NCBI RefSeq assembly: GCF_937616625.2
Contig: NC_065572.1
Span: forward strand, 42,249,653-42,313,652
Direction: 5' to 3'
Length of the DNA stretch: 64,000 bases
DNA from: Mercurialis annua
Lineage: Eukaryota > Streptophyta > Magnoliopsida > Malpighiales > Euphorbiaceae
Both the position numbers and the translations under genes were made by a program. Under the pieces are notes generated by a model. That model was not told the DNA's origin. It searched no databases and worked only from the letters and a program-made list of their open reading frames with translations. Positions 14,189 to 26,671 of the stretch are shown here, in pieces. The number at the start of each line of letters is the position of its first letter. Position 1 is the stretch's first letter.

Positions 14189-17100
14189 AAATGTTTCAAC
14201 TTTTTAGCGATTTAAGACAAACGTTTACAAACGTTAAGAAAACAATCATTTTTAGCGATTTAAGTCAAACGTTTACAAACATTACGAAACAAATCCAAAC
14301 GTTTCCCCTTTTTAGCGATTTAAGACAAACATTTAAAACGTTAAGAAACTAATCTAAACGTTTAAAACGTTACAAACATTACGAAACAAATCGAAATGTT
14401 TCACCTTTTTAGCGATTTAAGCCAAAAGTTACGAAACAAATCCAAGCGTTTTATATTTTTAGCGATTTAAGCCAAACGTTTACAACCGTTACGAAACAAA
14501 TCCAAACGTTTCACCTTTTTTAGCGATTTAAGCCAAACGTTTACAGACGTTTCAAAACAAATTCAAACATTTCACCATTTTAGCATTCGAAGCCAAATGT
14601 TTAAAACATTACGAAATAAATCCAAATGTTTCCCATTTTTAGCAATTTAAGCCAAACGTTTACACACGTTATGAAACAAAACCAAACGTTTCGCCGATTT
14701 AGCGATTTAAGCCAAACGTTTACAAATGTTACGAAACAAAACCAAACGTTTCAACTTTTTAGCAATTTATGCCAAACGTTTACAAACTTTACGAAAGGAA
14801 ATCAAAATGTTTCATCTTTTCAGCGATTTAAGACAAACGTTTAAAACGTCTCGAAAGAAATCCAAGCGTTTCACCTAATTAGCGATTTAAGCCAAACAAT
14901 TAAAACGTAGGAAACAAATCCAAACATTCAAAATGTTAAGAAAAAAATTCAAACGTTTAAAACGTTATGAAAGAAATCCAAACGTTTAACATTTTTAGCG
15001 ATTTAAGCCAACCGTTTACAAACGTTACGAAACAAATCCAATGTTTCGTAACGTTATAAAAGTTTTGATTAGTTTCTTAACGCTTTAAACGTTTGACTTA
15101 AATCCCTAAAAAGGGGAAACATTTGGATATGTTCGTAACATTTGTAAACGTTTGGATTAAATCGCTAAAAATGTGAAACGTTTGGTTTTGCTTCGTAACG
15201 TTTGTAAACGTTTGGCTTAAATAGCTACAAATCCAAATGTTTGGGTTTGTTTCATAACGTTTTAAACATTTGGATTAGTTTCGTTACATTTTAAACATTT
15301 GTCTTAAATAGCTAAAAAGGTGAAAAGTTTGGATTTGTTTCGTAATGTTTTAAACGTTTGGCATAAATCGCTAAAAAGGGGAAACGTTTGGATTTCTTTT
15401 GTAATGTTTTAAACATTTGGATTTGTTTTGTAACATTTTTAACGTTTTGCTTAAATCGCTAAAAAGGTGAAACGTTTGGTTTTGTTTCGTAACATTTGTA
15501 AATGTTTGGCTTAAATCGCTAAAAATGTGAAACTTTTGGATTTGTTTCATAACGTTTTGAATGTTTTGCTAAAATCACTAAAAAGGTAAAACGTTTGGAT
15601 TTCTTTCGTAATGTTTTAAACGTTTGGTTTGGTTTTTTAACGTTTGTATTAGTTTTGTAACATTTTTAACGTTTGGTTTAAATCGATAGAAAGGTGAAAC
15701 GTTTGGGTTTGTTTCGTAAGGTTTTAAACGTTTGGCTTCAATCGCTAAAAAGGTGACACGTTTAATCGTTTGGCTTCAATCGCTAAAAAGGCGAAATGTT
15801 TTGTTTTGTTTCGTAACATTTGTTTACAAACGTTACGAAACAAATCCAAATGTTTAAAACGTTACAAAACCAATCCAAACGTTTCACCTTTTTTGTAATT
15901 TAAGCCAAATGTTTACAAATGTTATAAAACAAATCCAAACGTTTAAAATGTTACAAAACCAATCCAAACATTTCACATTTTTATCCATTTAAGCCAAACA
16001 TTTAAAAACGTTACGAAACAAATCCAAACGTTTCACCTTTTTATCGATTTCAGCCAAACATTTAAAACGTTACGAAACCAATCCAAACATTTAAAACGTT
16101 ACGAAACCAATCCATACGTTTACAAATGTTACGAAACAAATGCAAATGTTTGGATTTGTTTTTTAACGTTTGTAATTGTTTGGATTAAAAATGTGAAACT
16201 CTTGGATTTGTTTCGTAACGTTTGTAAATGATTGGCTTAAATCGCTAAAAAGGTGAAACATTTGGTTTTTCTTCGTTACTTTTTATACATTTGGCTCAAA
16301 TTGCAAAAAAGGTGAAACGTTTGGATTTGTGTCGTAACGTTTGTAAACGTTTGGATTTGTTTCGTAACATTATAAACGTTTCGATATGTTTCGTAACGTT
16401 TATAAACGTTTCGCTTAAATCGCTAAAAAGGTGAAATGTTTTGATTTGTTTCGTAACATTTTAAACGTTTAGATTGGTTTTGTAACGTTTTAAATGTTTG
16501 GCTTAAATCACTAAAAAGGGGAAACGTTTGGATTTGTTCCGTAACATTTGTAAACGTTTGGCTTAAATCGCTAAAATGGTGAAACGTTTGGATTGATTTC
16601 GTAATGTTTTAAATATTTGGATTGGTTTTGTAACGATTTAAATGTTTGGCTTAAATTTCTAAAAAGGTGAAACGTTTAGATTTGTTTCTTAACGTTTTAA
16701 ACATTTGGATTCGTTTCGTAACGTTTTAAACATTTGGCTTAAATTGCTAAAAAGGTGAAACGTTTGGTTTTGTTTCGTAATGTTAATTAACGTTAGGCTT
16801 CAATCGCTAAAAAGTTGCAACGTTTGGTTTTGTTTCGTAACGTTTTAAACTTTTAGCTTCAAAAAGGATAAACGTTTAGATTTGTTTCGTAATGTGTTAA
16901 ACCTTTGGATTGGTTTCGTAACATTTTAAACGTTTGGCTTAAATCGCTAAAAAGGTGAAATGTTTGGATTTGTTTCGTAATGTTTTCAACGTTTGGATTG
17001 GTTTTGAAACGTCTTAAACTTTTGGCTTAAATAACTAAAGAGGTGAAACCAAACTTTTGGATTTGTTTCGTAACGTTTTAAACATTTGGATTTATTTCGT

Positions 17101-20100
17101 AACATTTTAAGCGTTTGGATTTGTTTCGTAGCGTTTTAAACGTTTGGATTTGCTTCGTAACGTTTTAAATATTTGGATTGATTTTGTTACGTTTTAAATG
17201 GTTGGTTTAAATCGCTAAAGAGGTGAAACATTTGGATTTGTTTCGTAACGTTGGTAAACGTTTGGCTTAAATCGCTAAAAAGGTGAAAAATTTAGATTTG
17301 TTTTATACGTTTGGATGGGTTTCGTAATGTTTTAAACATGTGGCTTAAATAGCTAAAAAAAAGGGGCAACGTTTGGTTTTATTTCATAGCGTTTGTAACC
17401 GTTTGGCTTAATCGATAAAAAGGTGTACGAAACAAATACAAACGTTTGAAAATGTTTGGCTTAAATCGCTAAAAATGGGAAATGTTTGGATGTGTTTCGT
17501 AACATTTTAAACGTTTGGCTTAAATCGCTTAAAAGGTGAAACGTTTGGCTTAAATCGCTAAAAAGTTGAAACGTTTGGTTTTGTTTTGTAACGTTTGTAA
17601 ACATTTGGATTAAATTTCTCCAAAGGTGAAATGTTTGGATTTGTTTCGTAACGTTTGTAAACGTTTGACATAAATCGATAAAAAGATGAAATGTTTGGAT
17701 TTGTATTGTAACGTTCGTAAATGTTTGGCTTAAATCACAAAAAAGGTGAAACGTTTTGATTGGTTCAAACGTTTTAAACGTTTGGCTTAAATCGCTAAAA
17801 AGGTGAAACGTTTGGATTTGTTTTGTAACGTTTGTATATGTTTGGCTTAAATCGCTAAAAAGGTGAAACGTTTGGATTTGTTTCGTAACGTTTGTAAACG
17901 TTTGGCTTAAATCGCTAAAAATATGAAACGTTTGGATTAAATAGCTAAAAAGGTAAAACGTTAGGATTTGTTTTGTAATGTTTTAAACGTTTGGATAGGT
18001 TTCGTAACATTTTAATCGTTTGGCTTAAATAGATAAAAAGATGAAACGTTTGGTTTGTTTCGTAACGTTTCAAAAGTGTGGATTTGTTTCGTAATATTTT
18101 GAACATTGGGCTTAAATAACTAAAAAGGTGAAACATTTGGCTTTCTTTTGTAACGTTTGTAAACGTTTAGATTTGTTTCGCAACGTTTTAAACGTTTGGA
18201 TTTGTTTCACAATTTTAGCGATTTAATCCAAACGTTTGGATTTTTTCGTAACGTTTTACACGTTTTGATTTGTTTTGTAATGTTTGTAAAGGTTAGGCTT
18301 AAATCTCTAAAAAGGTGAAACGTTTGGATTTGTTTCGTAACGTTTTAAACGTTTGGATTGGTTTCGTAGCATTTTAAATGTTTGGCTTCAATCGCTAAAA
18401 AGAAGAAACGTTTGGATTTGTTTCGAAAAGTTTGTAAACGTTTGACTTAAATCGCTAAAAAGGTGAAACGTTTGGTTTTGTTTCGTAATGTTTGTAAATG
18501 TTTGGCTTAAATTGCTAAGAAGGTGAAACACTTGGATTTGTTTCGTAACGTTTGTAAACGCTTGGATATGTTCCGGAAACGTTTGGTTTTATTTCGTAAC
18601 ATTTGTAAACGTTTGGCTTAAATTGCTAAAAAGGGTAAACGCTTGAATTTATTTCGTAAACATTGGCTTATATTTCTAAAAAGGTGAAACATTTTAAACA
18701 TTTTTAGCGATTTAAGCCAAATCATAACGTTTAAAACAACATGAAACAAATCCAAACGTTTCACATTTTTAGCGATTTAAGCCAAATGTTTACAAACGTT
18801 AGGAAACAAATCCAAACATTTCACATTTTTAGGGATATAAGCCAGAAGTTTAAAACGTTACGAAATAAATCTAAACGTTTTGCCTTTTTAGCGATTTAAG
18901 CCAAACGTGTACAAAGTTACGAAACAAATCCAAAAGTTTCACCTTTTTAAAGATTTAAGACAAAGATTTAAAACTTTACGAAACCAATCAATACGTTTAA
19001 AATTTAACGAAACAAATCCAAACGTTTAAAAACGTTTAAAACGAATCCATATGTTTAAAACGATCTGAAACAAATCCAAATGTTTCCCCTTTTTAGCAAT
19101 TTAAGAAAAACGTTTACAAACGTTGCGAAACAAATCCGTAAGTTTCACATTTTTAGCGATATAAGCCAAACATTTACGAACGTTACGAAACAAATCCATA
19201 CGTTTCACCTTTTTAGCGATATAAGCCAAACGTTTACAACCCTTACGAAACAAATCAAACGTTTCACCTTTTTGCGATTTAAGCCAAATGTTTACAATCA
19301 TTATAAAACAAATCCAAACGTTTCACCTTTTTAGCGATTTAAGCCAAACATTTGAAATGTTATGAAACCAATCCAAACGTTTCACCTTTTTAGTGATTTA
19401 AGACAAACGTTACAAAACAAAACCAAACGTTTCACCTTTTTAGCGATTTAAGCCAAACGTTTGGATTTGTTAAGTAATGTTTTAAACGATTGGCTTATAT
19501 CGCTAAAAAGGTGAAAACGTTTGGCTTAAATATCTAAAAAGGTAAATCGTTTGGTTTTGTTTCGTAATGTTTGTAAATGTTTGACTTAAATCGCTAAAAA
19601 TGTGAAACGATTGGATTGGTTTTGTAACGTTTGGCTTAAATCGCTAAAAATGTGAAACGTTTGGATTTTTTTCATAATATTTTTAACGTTTGGATTGGTT
19701 TTGTAACGTTTTAAACCTTTGGCTTAAATTGCTAAAAATGTGAAACGTTTGGATTTGTTTCGTAACATTTGCAAACATTTGGCTTAAATTGCTAAAAAGG
19801 TGAAACGTTTGGATTTGTTTCGTAACGTTTGTAAACATTTGGCTTAAATCACTAAAAAGGTGAAACATTTGGATTTGTTTTCTATCTTTTGTAAACGTTT
19901 GGCTTAAATCGCTAAGAATGTGAAACGTTCGGATTTGCTTCGTAACGTTTGTTAACGTTTGGCTTAAATCGATAAAAAGGTGAAACTTTTGGTTTTGTTT
20001 CGAAACGTTTGTAAACATTTGGATGTTTGGATTGATTTCGTAACGTTCTGAACCTTTGGCTTATATCGCTAAAAAGGTGAAACGTTTGGATTTGTTTCAC

Positions 20101-21790
20101 AACGTTTGTAAATGTTTGGCTTAATTCGCAAAAAAGGTGAAATGTTTGACTTAAATCGCTAAAAAGGTGAAACGTTTTGTTTTGTTTCGTTACGTTTTAA
20201 ATGTTTGGATTGGTTTCGTAACGTTTGTAAACGTTTGGCTTAAATTTCTAAAAAGGTGAAACGTCCTCTTTAGCAATTTAAGCCAAACGTTTGGATTCGT
20301 TTCGTAACGTTTGGCTAAAATTTCTAGAAGGGTGAATCATTTGGATTTGTTTCGTACGTTTATAACGTTACGAAATAAATTTAAATGTTTCCCCTTTTTA
20401 GCTATTGAAGCCAAACGTTTACAAACATTACGAAACTAATCCAAACGTTTCACCTTTTTAGCGATTTAAGCCAAACGTTACGAAACAAAACAAAACGTTT
20501 CACCCTTTTAGCGATTTAAGCTAAACCTTTACAAATGTTACGAAACAAATCCAAACGTTTCACCTTTTTAGTGATATAACCAAAACGTTTAAAATGTTAC
20601 GAAACAATTCCAAACGTCCAAATGTTTACAAACGTTACGAAACAAAACCACATGTTTCACCTTTTTAGCGATTTAAGTCAAACGTTTACAAATGTTACGA
20701 AACAAATCCAAATGTTTCCCATTTTTAGCGATCGAAGCCAAACATTTAAAACATTACAAAACCAATACAAACGTTTAAAACGTTACGAAACAAATCCAAA
20801 CGTTTCATGTTTCACCTTTTTAGCGATTTAAGCCAAACGTTTACAAACGTTATGAAACCAATCCGAACGTTTCACATTTTTAGTGATTTATGCCAAACGT
20901 TTATAACTGTTACGAAACAAATTCAAAGGATTCACCTTTTTAGCAATTTAAGCCAAACATTTACAAATGTTACGAAACAAATCCAAAAGTTTCACCTTTT
21001 TAGCGATTTAAGCCAAACGATTAAAACGTTATGAAACAAAACCAAACATTTCACCTTTTTAGCGATTTAAGCCAAATGTTTACAAACGTTATGAAACAAA
21101 TCCAAGTGTTTCACCTTTTTAGCGATTTAAGCGAAACGTTTGAAACGTTACAAAACAAAACCAAACGTTTCACCTTTTTAGCGATTTAAGCAAAACGTTT
21201 TGAAACAAAACCAAATGTTTCACTCTTTTAGCAATTTAAGCACAAATTTTACCAACGTTGCAAAACCAATCCAAAAGTTTAAAACGTTACGAAACAAATT
21301 CAAATGTTTCCCCTTTTTAACGATTTAAGCCAAACATTTATAAACGTTACGAAACAAACGTTTGGCTCAAATCAATAAAAATGTGAAACGTTTGGATTTT
21401 TTTCGTAAAGTTTGTAAACATTTTGTTTAAATTGCTAAAAAGTTGAAATTTTTGGATTTGTTTCTTAACGTTTGTAAACGTTTGGCTTAAATCGCTAAAA
21501 ATATAAAATGTTTCGATTTATTTCATAATGTTCTTAACGTTTTAAACGTTTGGATTGGTTTCGTAACGTTTGTAAACGTTTATCTTAGATCGCTAAAAAG
21601 ATAAAACGTTTGGATTGGTTTCGTAACATTTACAAACGTTTGTTTTAAATTGCTAAAGAGGGGAAACATTTTGATTTGTTTTGTAACGTTTGTAAACGTT
21701 TGGCTTCAATCATTGAAAAGGGAAAATGCTTGGATATGTTTCGTAACGTTTTAAACGTTTTTATTTGTTTCCTAACGTTTTAAATGTTTG
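13395..21790 (+). repeat. Segmental duplication, copy 2
   Basis: Second copy of 1-8412. The distance between copies (13.39 kb) equals the distance from the copy 1 breakpoint at 8412 to the end of copy 2 at 21790, within 20 bp. The arrangement therefore fits a direct tandem duplication whose unit runs from 8413 to 21790. This predicts that the sequence just left of the window resembles 8413-13394. Confidence 0.85.
14189..14193. repeat. Target site duplication, right (AAATG)
   Basis: Five bases adjoining the solo LTR end. The same AAATG follows the LTR in the other duplicated copy at 795-799. Confidence 0.75.
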
Positions 21791-22981
21791 GCTTTTGCTT
21801 TTGTAATGTTTTACATGTACGGCTTAAATCACTAAAAAGGGGAAACGTTTGGATTGGTTTCTTAACGTTTTAAACGTTTGGATTTAATCGCTAAAAAGGT
21901 GAAACATTTGGATTTGTTTCGTAACGTTTGAAAACGTTTTTCTTAAATCGCTAAAAATGTGAAACGTTTGGATTTGTTTCGTAATATTTTAGACGTTTGG
22001 ATTCGTTTCGTAACGTTTGGATTCAATCTCTAAACAGGTGAAACATTTGGTTTTGTTTTGTAATGTTTTAAACGTTTGGCTTAAATAGCTAAATAGGTGA
22101 AATGTTTGGAGTTGTTTCGTAACGTTTGTAAACATTTGGCTTAAATTGGTAAAGAGATGAAACATTTGGATTTTTTCTTAAGTTTTGGCTTAAATCGCTA
22201 AAAAGGTGAAATTTTTGGATTTGTTTTGTAACGTTTGGCTAAAATCGCTAAAAATGTTAAAAGTTTGGATTTGTTTCGTAACATTTGTAAACATTTGGCT
22301 TAAATCGCTAAAAAAGTGAAACGTTTGGATTTGTTTCTTAGCGTTTGTAAACATTTATCTTAAATCGTTGAAAAGGTGAAACGTTTGGATTTGTTCCGTA
22401 ACGTTTTTGGTTTCGTAACGTTTGTAAACGTTTGTCTTAAATCTCTAAAAAGGTGAAACGTTTTGATTTGTTTCGTAATGTTTTAAACATTTGGATTGGT
22501 TTTGTAACGTTTTAAACATTTGACTTAAATTGTTAAAAATAAAAAATGTTTGGATTTGTTTCGTAAAGTTTGTAAACGTTTGGCTTAAATATCTAAAAAG
22601 GTGAAACGTTTGGATTGGTTTCGTAATGTTTTATACGTTTGGCTTAAATCACTAAAAAGGTGAAACGCTTGGTTTTGTTTTGTAACGTTTGTAAACGTTT
22701 GTCTTAAATTGCTAAAATGGGGAAACGTTTGGATTTATTTCATAACGTTTGTAAACGTTTGGCTTAAATGGCTAAAAAGGTTAAGCGTTTCGATTTGTTT
22801 CGTAACGCTTTAAACATTTGGATTGGTTTCGTGACGTTTTAATCGTTTGAAATTTTTTCGTAACATTTTAAACGTTTGGATTTGATTCGTAAAGTTTTAA
22901 ACGTTTGGTATAAATCGCTAAAAAGGTGAAACGATTGGATTTGTTTCGTAATGTTTTAAACGTTTGAATTTGTTTCGTAAC
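14189..22981. repeat. 60-bp satellite array, mixed orientation (left array, copy 2)
   Basis: Same satellite and same pattern of strand switches as 795-8412, followed from 21790 to 22981 by a run in minus orientation (GTTTGGATTTGTTTCG and TTAAATCGCTAAAAAGG motifs). It ends abruptly at GTAAC before the LTR at 22982. No gene is seen. Confidence 0.95.
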
Positions 22982-23530
22982 TGATAACTTGCGGAATGGC
23001 GGCGACTCCTTGATCCAGTGGTGGCTTCACAATCGTTCCTGAAAGGCACAATACAACCGTTAGAAGGGCGCCGGAAGGGGACTCCGGCAAACCGCTCCGA
23101 CAGTCAAGTCAATAGGTATTTTAGTGAGAGAAAGAATAAGAAGTGAATAAGAGTTTTTTGTTGAGAGATAAAGAGAATTAACTTATTTACCTACTTTTTC
23201 TTAGCCTTTTATAGTATGTATTTGTTCCTCTTTGTCTGGGCCGACAAGTCTGATTTCATTATCTTTGTCTATGCAGATATTGTTTGGAATGTCAGGGTAC
23301 TTTCTGACATATTTGTCTTTGTAATCAGTGAAAGGTAAACCCGGACAAAGCCGAGATGATGTTGCGATGTATGCTGCTCGGTGTATCCGAGATGGTGTTG
23401 CTATGTGTTTTACTCGTCTCACCGAGGTGGTCTTGTGGTGTGTCTTACTCGGTTGAGCCGAGATGGTGTTGTGGTGTGTCTTACTCGGTTTATGTTCTAT
23501 TTTTTAGATTGTTCATCTGTGTTGTTATCA
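22982..23530 (-). mobile_element. 3' LTR of element A (Tat-lineage Ty3/gypsy)
   Basis: Bounded by the inverted ends TGATAAC and GTTATCA (549 bp) and followed at 23534 by a run of C, which on the minus strand is a polypurine tract. This places it as the 3' LTR of a minus-strand element whose pol lies at 27385-34406. It abuts satellite on the left; the candidate target site is GTAAC (22977-22981), and its partner is lost with the 5' end of the element. It contains a four-unit repeat of about 36 bp near the internal side. Confidence 0.85.
23351..23493. repeat. 36-bp tandem repeat (4 units) inside LTR A
   Basis: Units start at 23351, 23387, 23422 and 23458 with CCGAGATGGTGTTG and end with TACTCGGTT-like bases. 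Units are 35-36 bp with a few substitutions. In minus orientation this lies near the start of the LTR (U3), where enhancer-like repeats are common in retrotransposons. Confidence 0.8.
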
Positions 23531-23533
23531 CAA

Positions 23534-23543
23534 GTCCCCCCTA
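23534..23543 (-). promoter_or_regulatory. Polypurine tract of element A
   Basis: The minus strand reads TAGGGGGGAC immediately upstream of the 3' LTR, the usual place and composition of the plus-strand primer in LTR retrotransposons. Confidence 0.75.
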
Positions 23544-23760
23544 GTTTGTTCGGATATTTATGTCCGAGTTTTGTTTGATTTGGTATTTCTTGCTTGCTCG
23601 GTTTTGATCTTGCTCCGTCATCTCTTGGGTGTCTTTTGAATTGCTTTCTTATCTGATACGTTTCGATGACACGTGTCTTTCATTTAATTATGCCTGTTGA
23701 CATCTGTTATCCACTAGCACATATATTGAGGCGTCGTTTTAGTTGCCCTGCTTCGGTTTC

Positions 23761-23768
23761 TATAAAAA
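23761..23768 (+). promoter_or_regulatory. TATA box candidate for the antisense gene
   Basis: CTATAAAAACCC lies about 270 bp upstream of the ATG at 24032 and is followed by a pyrimidine-rich leader. A possible leader intron runs from 23877 (CA|GTAAGTTC) to 23978 (GGGTTAG). The rest of 23544-24031 shows no other feature. The promoter role is inference from position and sequence. Confidence 0.5.
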
Positions 23769-24031
23769 CCCTCATTTTTTCCTTTGCTTAGTTTTTTTTT
23801 TCCTTTCTTTGCTCTCGTTTCTTTCTTTTCTTTGCTTTGTTGGGGCCTACTTTTCTACTTTCGAAGATTTTCATCAGTAAGTTCTTCTTTTTCCTTTGTT
23901 TTGATCTTGTTTATTGTTATTTCTTCATCTTTTTTCCGTTTGTTCTTCGTGTTCTTGAGTGTTTGCTTTCTGGGTTAGTATAGTTGGGTGATTTGATTCA
24001 TTTAGAGTTGTTTTTTCATCTCGGTTGAATA

Positions 24032-26481
24032 ATGTCATATGAGGAGGATTCCCATAATGATTTTTTGGACGTTTACGATGATGGTGAGGGTGAGTCGGAT
24101 GAGTGTACTTCAAGGGAGGGTTCGTTGACGTTCCCTGTATAAATAAGGTAGAGGAAATTGGTTTCTCAGAATCGACCTCTTCTGTTAAGCCAAGGCAAGT
24201 GAGGATGGAAACTACTTTTGCCGAGCTGAACCAGGGATATCTGGATTATCTTCTTTCTCAGATAAATTTACGTGAGGGGTATCGGTTTGCACTGTCTCCT
24301 CCCGGTCTGACAATAAACACCCCGGTTGATCCGTATTTTATAGTAATAAGCGTAGAACACCTTCATTCTGGTGTCCGCATTCCACTTCAGTCCGACTTAG
24401 TGGCCTTTTCGAAATTTTACAACATGTCTCTTAGTCAGTTTCACCCAAATGGCATTAGGCTTTCTTTGTCTTCGTCGGTTGTGTATCGACATAAGATTCC
24501 TTTCTCGGTTGAGTTTTTTGCTAGTATTTATGGTCTTATCTTTGGCGGTGCTTATGATTTTTCTACCTTCAAAATTCTTAAGTCCGAGCCTAGGCATGTT
24601 AAAGAGAAAGTATCTACCTCGGTTAAGAGGTTTAGGGAAGATTGGTTTCGGATTCATCACCCTACTGCCTTCGCCGACCTGCCTCGTCGGTGGTTGTGCA
24701 CATCTCCCGTGACCCTTTTGAGATGGGACTCTGCTGGGAATGAGAACCATGTACTTCTGCAGGACGTTTTGAAGACGACTGGTCATATAAATACTTATAC
24801 CCTTATACCGAAACTTCCTATTGCTAAGTTTGACCCGAAGCGGGAAGGTTGTTCTCGGTATTTGTTTTCTACTTGGTTTTTCCTTTGTATTACCTTGTAT
24901 TGTTCTGGTGTTCTTATTGGTTTTTGTTTCGGTTTTGCAGTGTTTAATATGACTGTTTTCAACGTTGCTAGACGAAAAGGTTATGGTGTGGCTGCCAAGA
25001 ACTCGTCATCTGCCGAGGTTGGTGTTGGAGGGAAAACTGCTGGGGAGAAAGCTGCTTCGGGGGCACAAGTTATAACCCCTGATAAACCATTGTCGACTGT
25101 GCCTCCTCCTTTCAAGCCTGTCAAAAGGAAGAACTTGGATAAGGGCAAAGAGCATTGCTCGGTGGCCGAGGTGAAGGGTGCCTCTACTCTTCCCTGTGGG
25201 TCTTATGTGGTTGTGGGGTTGGGAGCCTCTACATTTGTTGAGTCTGGGATGGACAAGGTTTCGTCTCCTTTCAAGAAGAAAGCCAAGATGGGTGATTCGG
25301 GAGTTAATCCGGTTGACACCGAAGATGTGAAGCTGACTCCTCGGTTTCTCGCTCGTAATTTGAAGTCTAAATTGATGGAGGACACCGTTGATTCGCTGAC
25401 GACTTCAGTCTTCCTTGGGAAGACGGTGTCTCTTCCTCGGGATAGGGAAGCTCTTTATGCTACCCCTCAGAAAGACTTTCTTGATACGAGTGTATCTTTG
25501 TCCTTCCAGGTGTGTGTTTGATTTGATTGTTTCCGTTTTCCGTTTTTGTGTTTATTTTACTAAGTTTTTCTTATGTTGGTTTTCTTAGTTAATTAACCAC
25601 CTGTTGGGAGCTCGGTCGTTCCAAGAAGACTTGTCTGCTCAGGCTTCGGATGATAGGGAGAAACTGACCACTGCCATTGCGGATCTGGAGAAGGAGCAGC
25701 TGCAGAGGGCGAATGTAGAGTCGGTTCTGGCTAGCAATACGGATAAATTCAATGCCAAGATTGAAAAGCTGAATAAGGAGATATTTGTCCTGATCAAGGA
25801 AAGGGACGAGCTCGCTCTTGCCAAGAATGCTTTTGATAAGGAGAAAGAGGAGCTTCGAGTGCAGCTGACCGAGACGTTCAATAAAGAGAAAACTGATTTT
25901 CAGAAGACCGTCGATGGTCATCATCAGAGTTATATGTGACTGCATGATATTCTTGATGACACTACCAAAGTGGTGGAGACTCAGCGAGATGATTTGATGG
26001 TGGAGTTTGCTCACCTTACCGATGCCATGGAAGATGATCTAAAGGAGCATGTTGGGCCGCTTCTCCGAGCTGATGTTGATCCGTCTTTTTTGTATCTTGA
26101 CATGGATGGCATGTACCAAAAGCTTCAAACCGAGCAAAAACTTGCCGAGGAAAAAGTGAAGGAGTTGAATGCTGAGGAACAGGTGTTGAGGATTTTGCGG
26201 CCGAGCTGCGGAGAGAGCTTGAAGATGATGCCGTTCCCTCTAAGGATGAAGTTTCGACTCAGGGCACTGATGTCGCTGTGACCGAGAAGGTTGATGTTGC
26301 TGGGACCGAAGTAGCTTGTGTTGTTATACAGAAAAAAGCTGATGTTGTTGCTACTTCGTCTCCAACTTTGTTATTGGAGGTTCGGCATGATGAGGAGGCC
26401 GGTTTGAATGAAAATTGTGGTACTTCTTCTGGGACTGGTTTGTCAGTTCACGAGCACGTCAGTAATGTTGTACTAGAGTAG
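24032..26481 (+). pseudogene. Antisense extra gene of a Tat-type retrotransposon (PF04195-like domain plus coiled coil), disrupted
   Basis: Encoded on the strand opposite to pol, between the 3' LTR and the pol 3' end, where extra genes are known in plant Tat elements. The start chosen is ATG 24032, giving an acidic N-terminus (MSYEEDSHNDF). About 24150-24850 contains a stretch resembling the plant 'putative gypsy-type transposon' domain, with GVRIPLQSDLVAF, SLSQFHPNGIRL and RFREDWFRI. A lysine/serine/proline-rich linker follows, then a charged coiled coil (EKLTTAIADLEKEQLQ and following, 25604-26190). Two introns are likely: 24848-24940 (AG|GTTGTT to TTTGCAG), which removes a spuriously hydrophobic stretch, and 25510-25588 (CAG|GTGTGT to TTCTTAG). 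Lesions: a one-base frameshift near 24138, TGA at 25937, and a one-base frameshift near 26183 (the C-terminal part continues in another frame to TAG 26481). The function of this family is not established. Recognition of the domain is by eye. Confidence 0.75.
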
Positions 26482-26671
26482 GCTTGTACTGTGTAAACAA
26501 TTTTTGGTTAATATATTGGTGTTGAGGGTGTTTGATTATTGTGTCTTCCTCGCCTTCTGATCTTTGTTATGATTTATGTTTTATGCTTTTGATATGTATT
26601 CGTCTGTGATTCTTTTATTTTTTGCATTTTCATTAAGTTACTTGTTTTAATATTTTTTTCAAGTTATGACG
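26482..26671. other. Spacer after the antisense gene
   Basis: AT-rich non-coding bases (TTAATATATTGG and following), probably the 3' untranslated region of the antisense gene. I see no other feature. Confidence 0.5.

Noticed and set aside
24397..24786. 129-codon minus-strand frame opposite the antisense gene
   Set aside because: Shadow of the better supported plus-strand gene; no domain seen.
24848..24940. Hydrophobic, membrane-like stretch in the antisense gene (FSTWFFLCITLYCSG)
   Set aside because: It coincides with a 93-base sequence that has splice donor and acceptor consensus and T-rich intron composition, so it is better read as an intron than a membrane segment.
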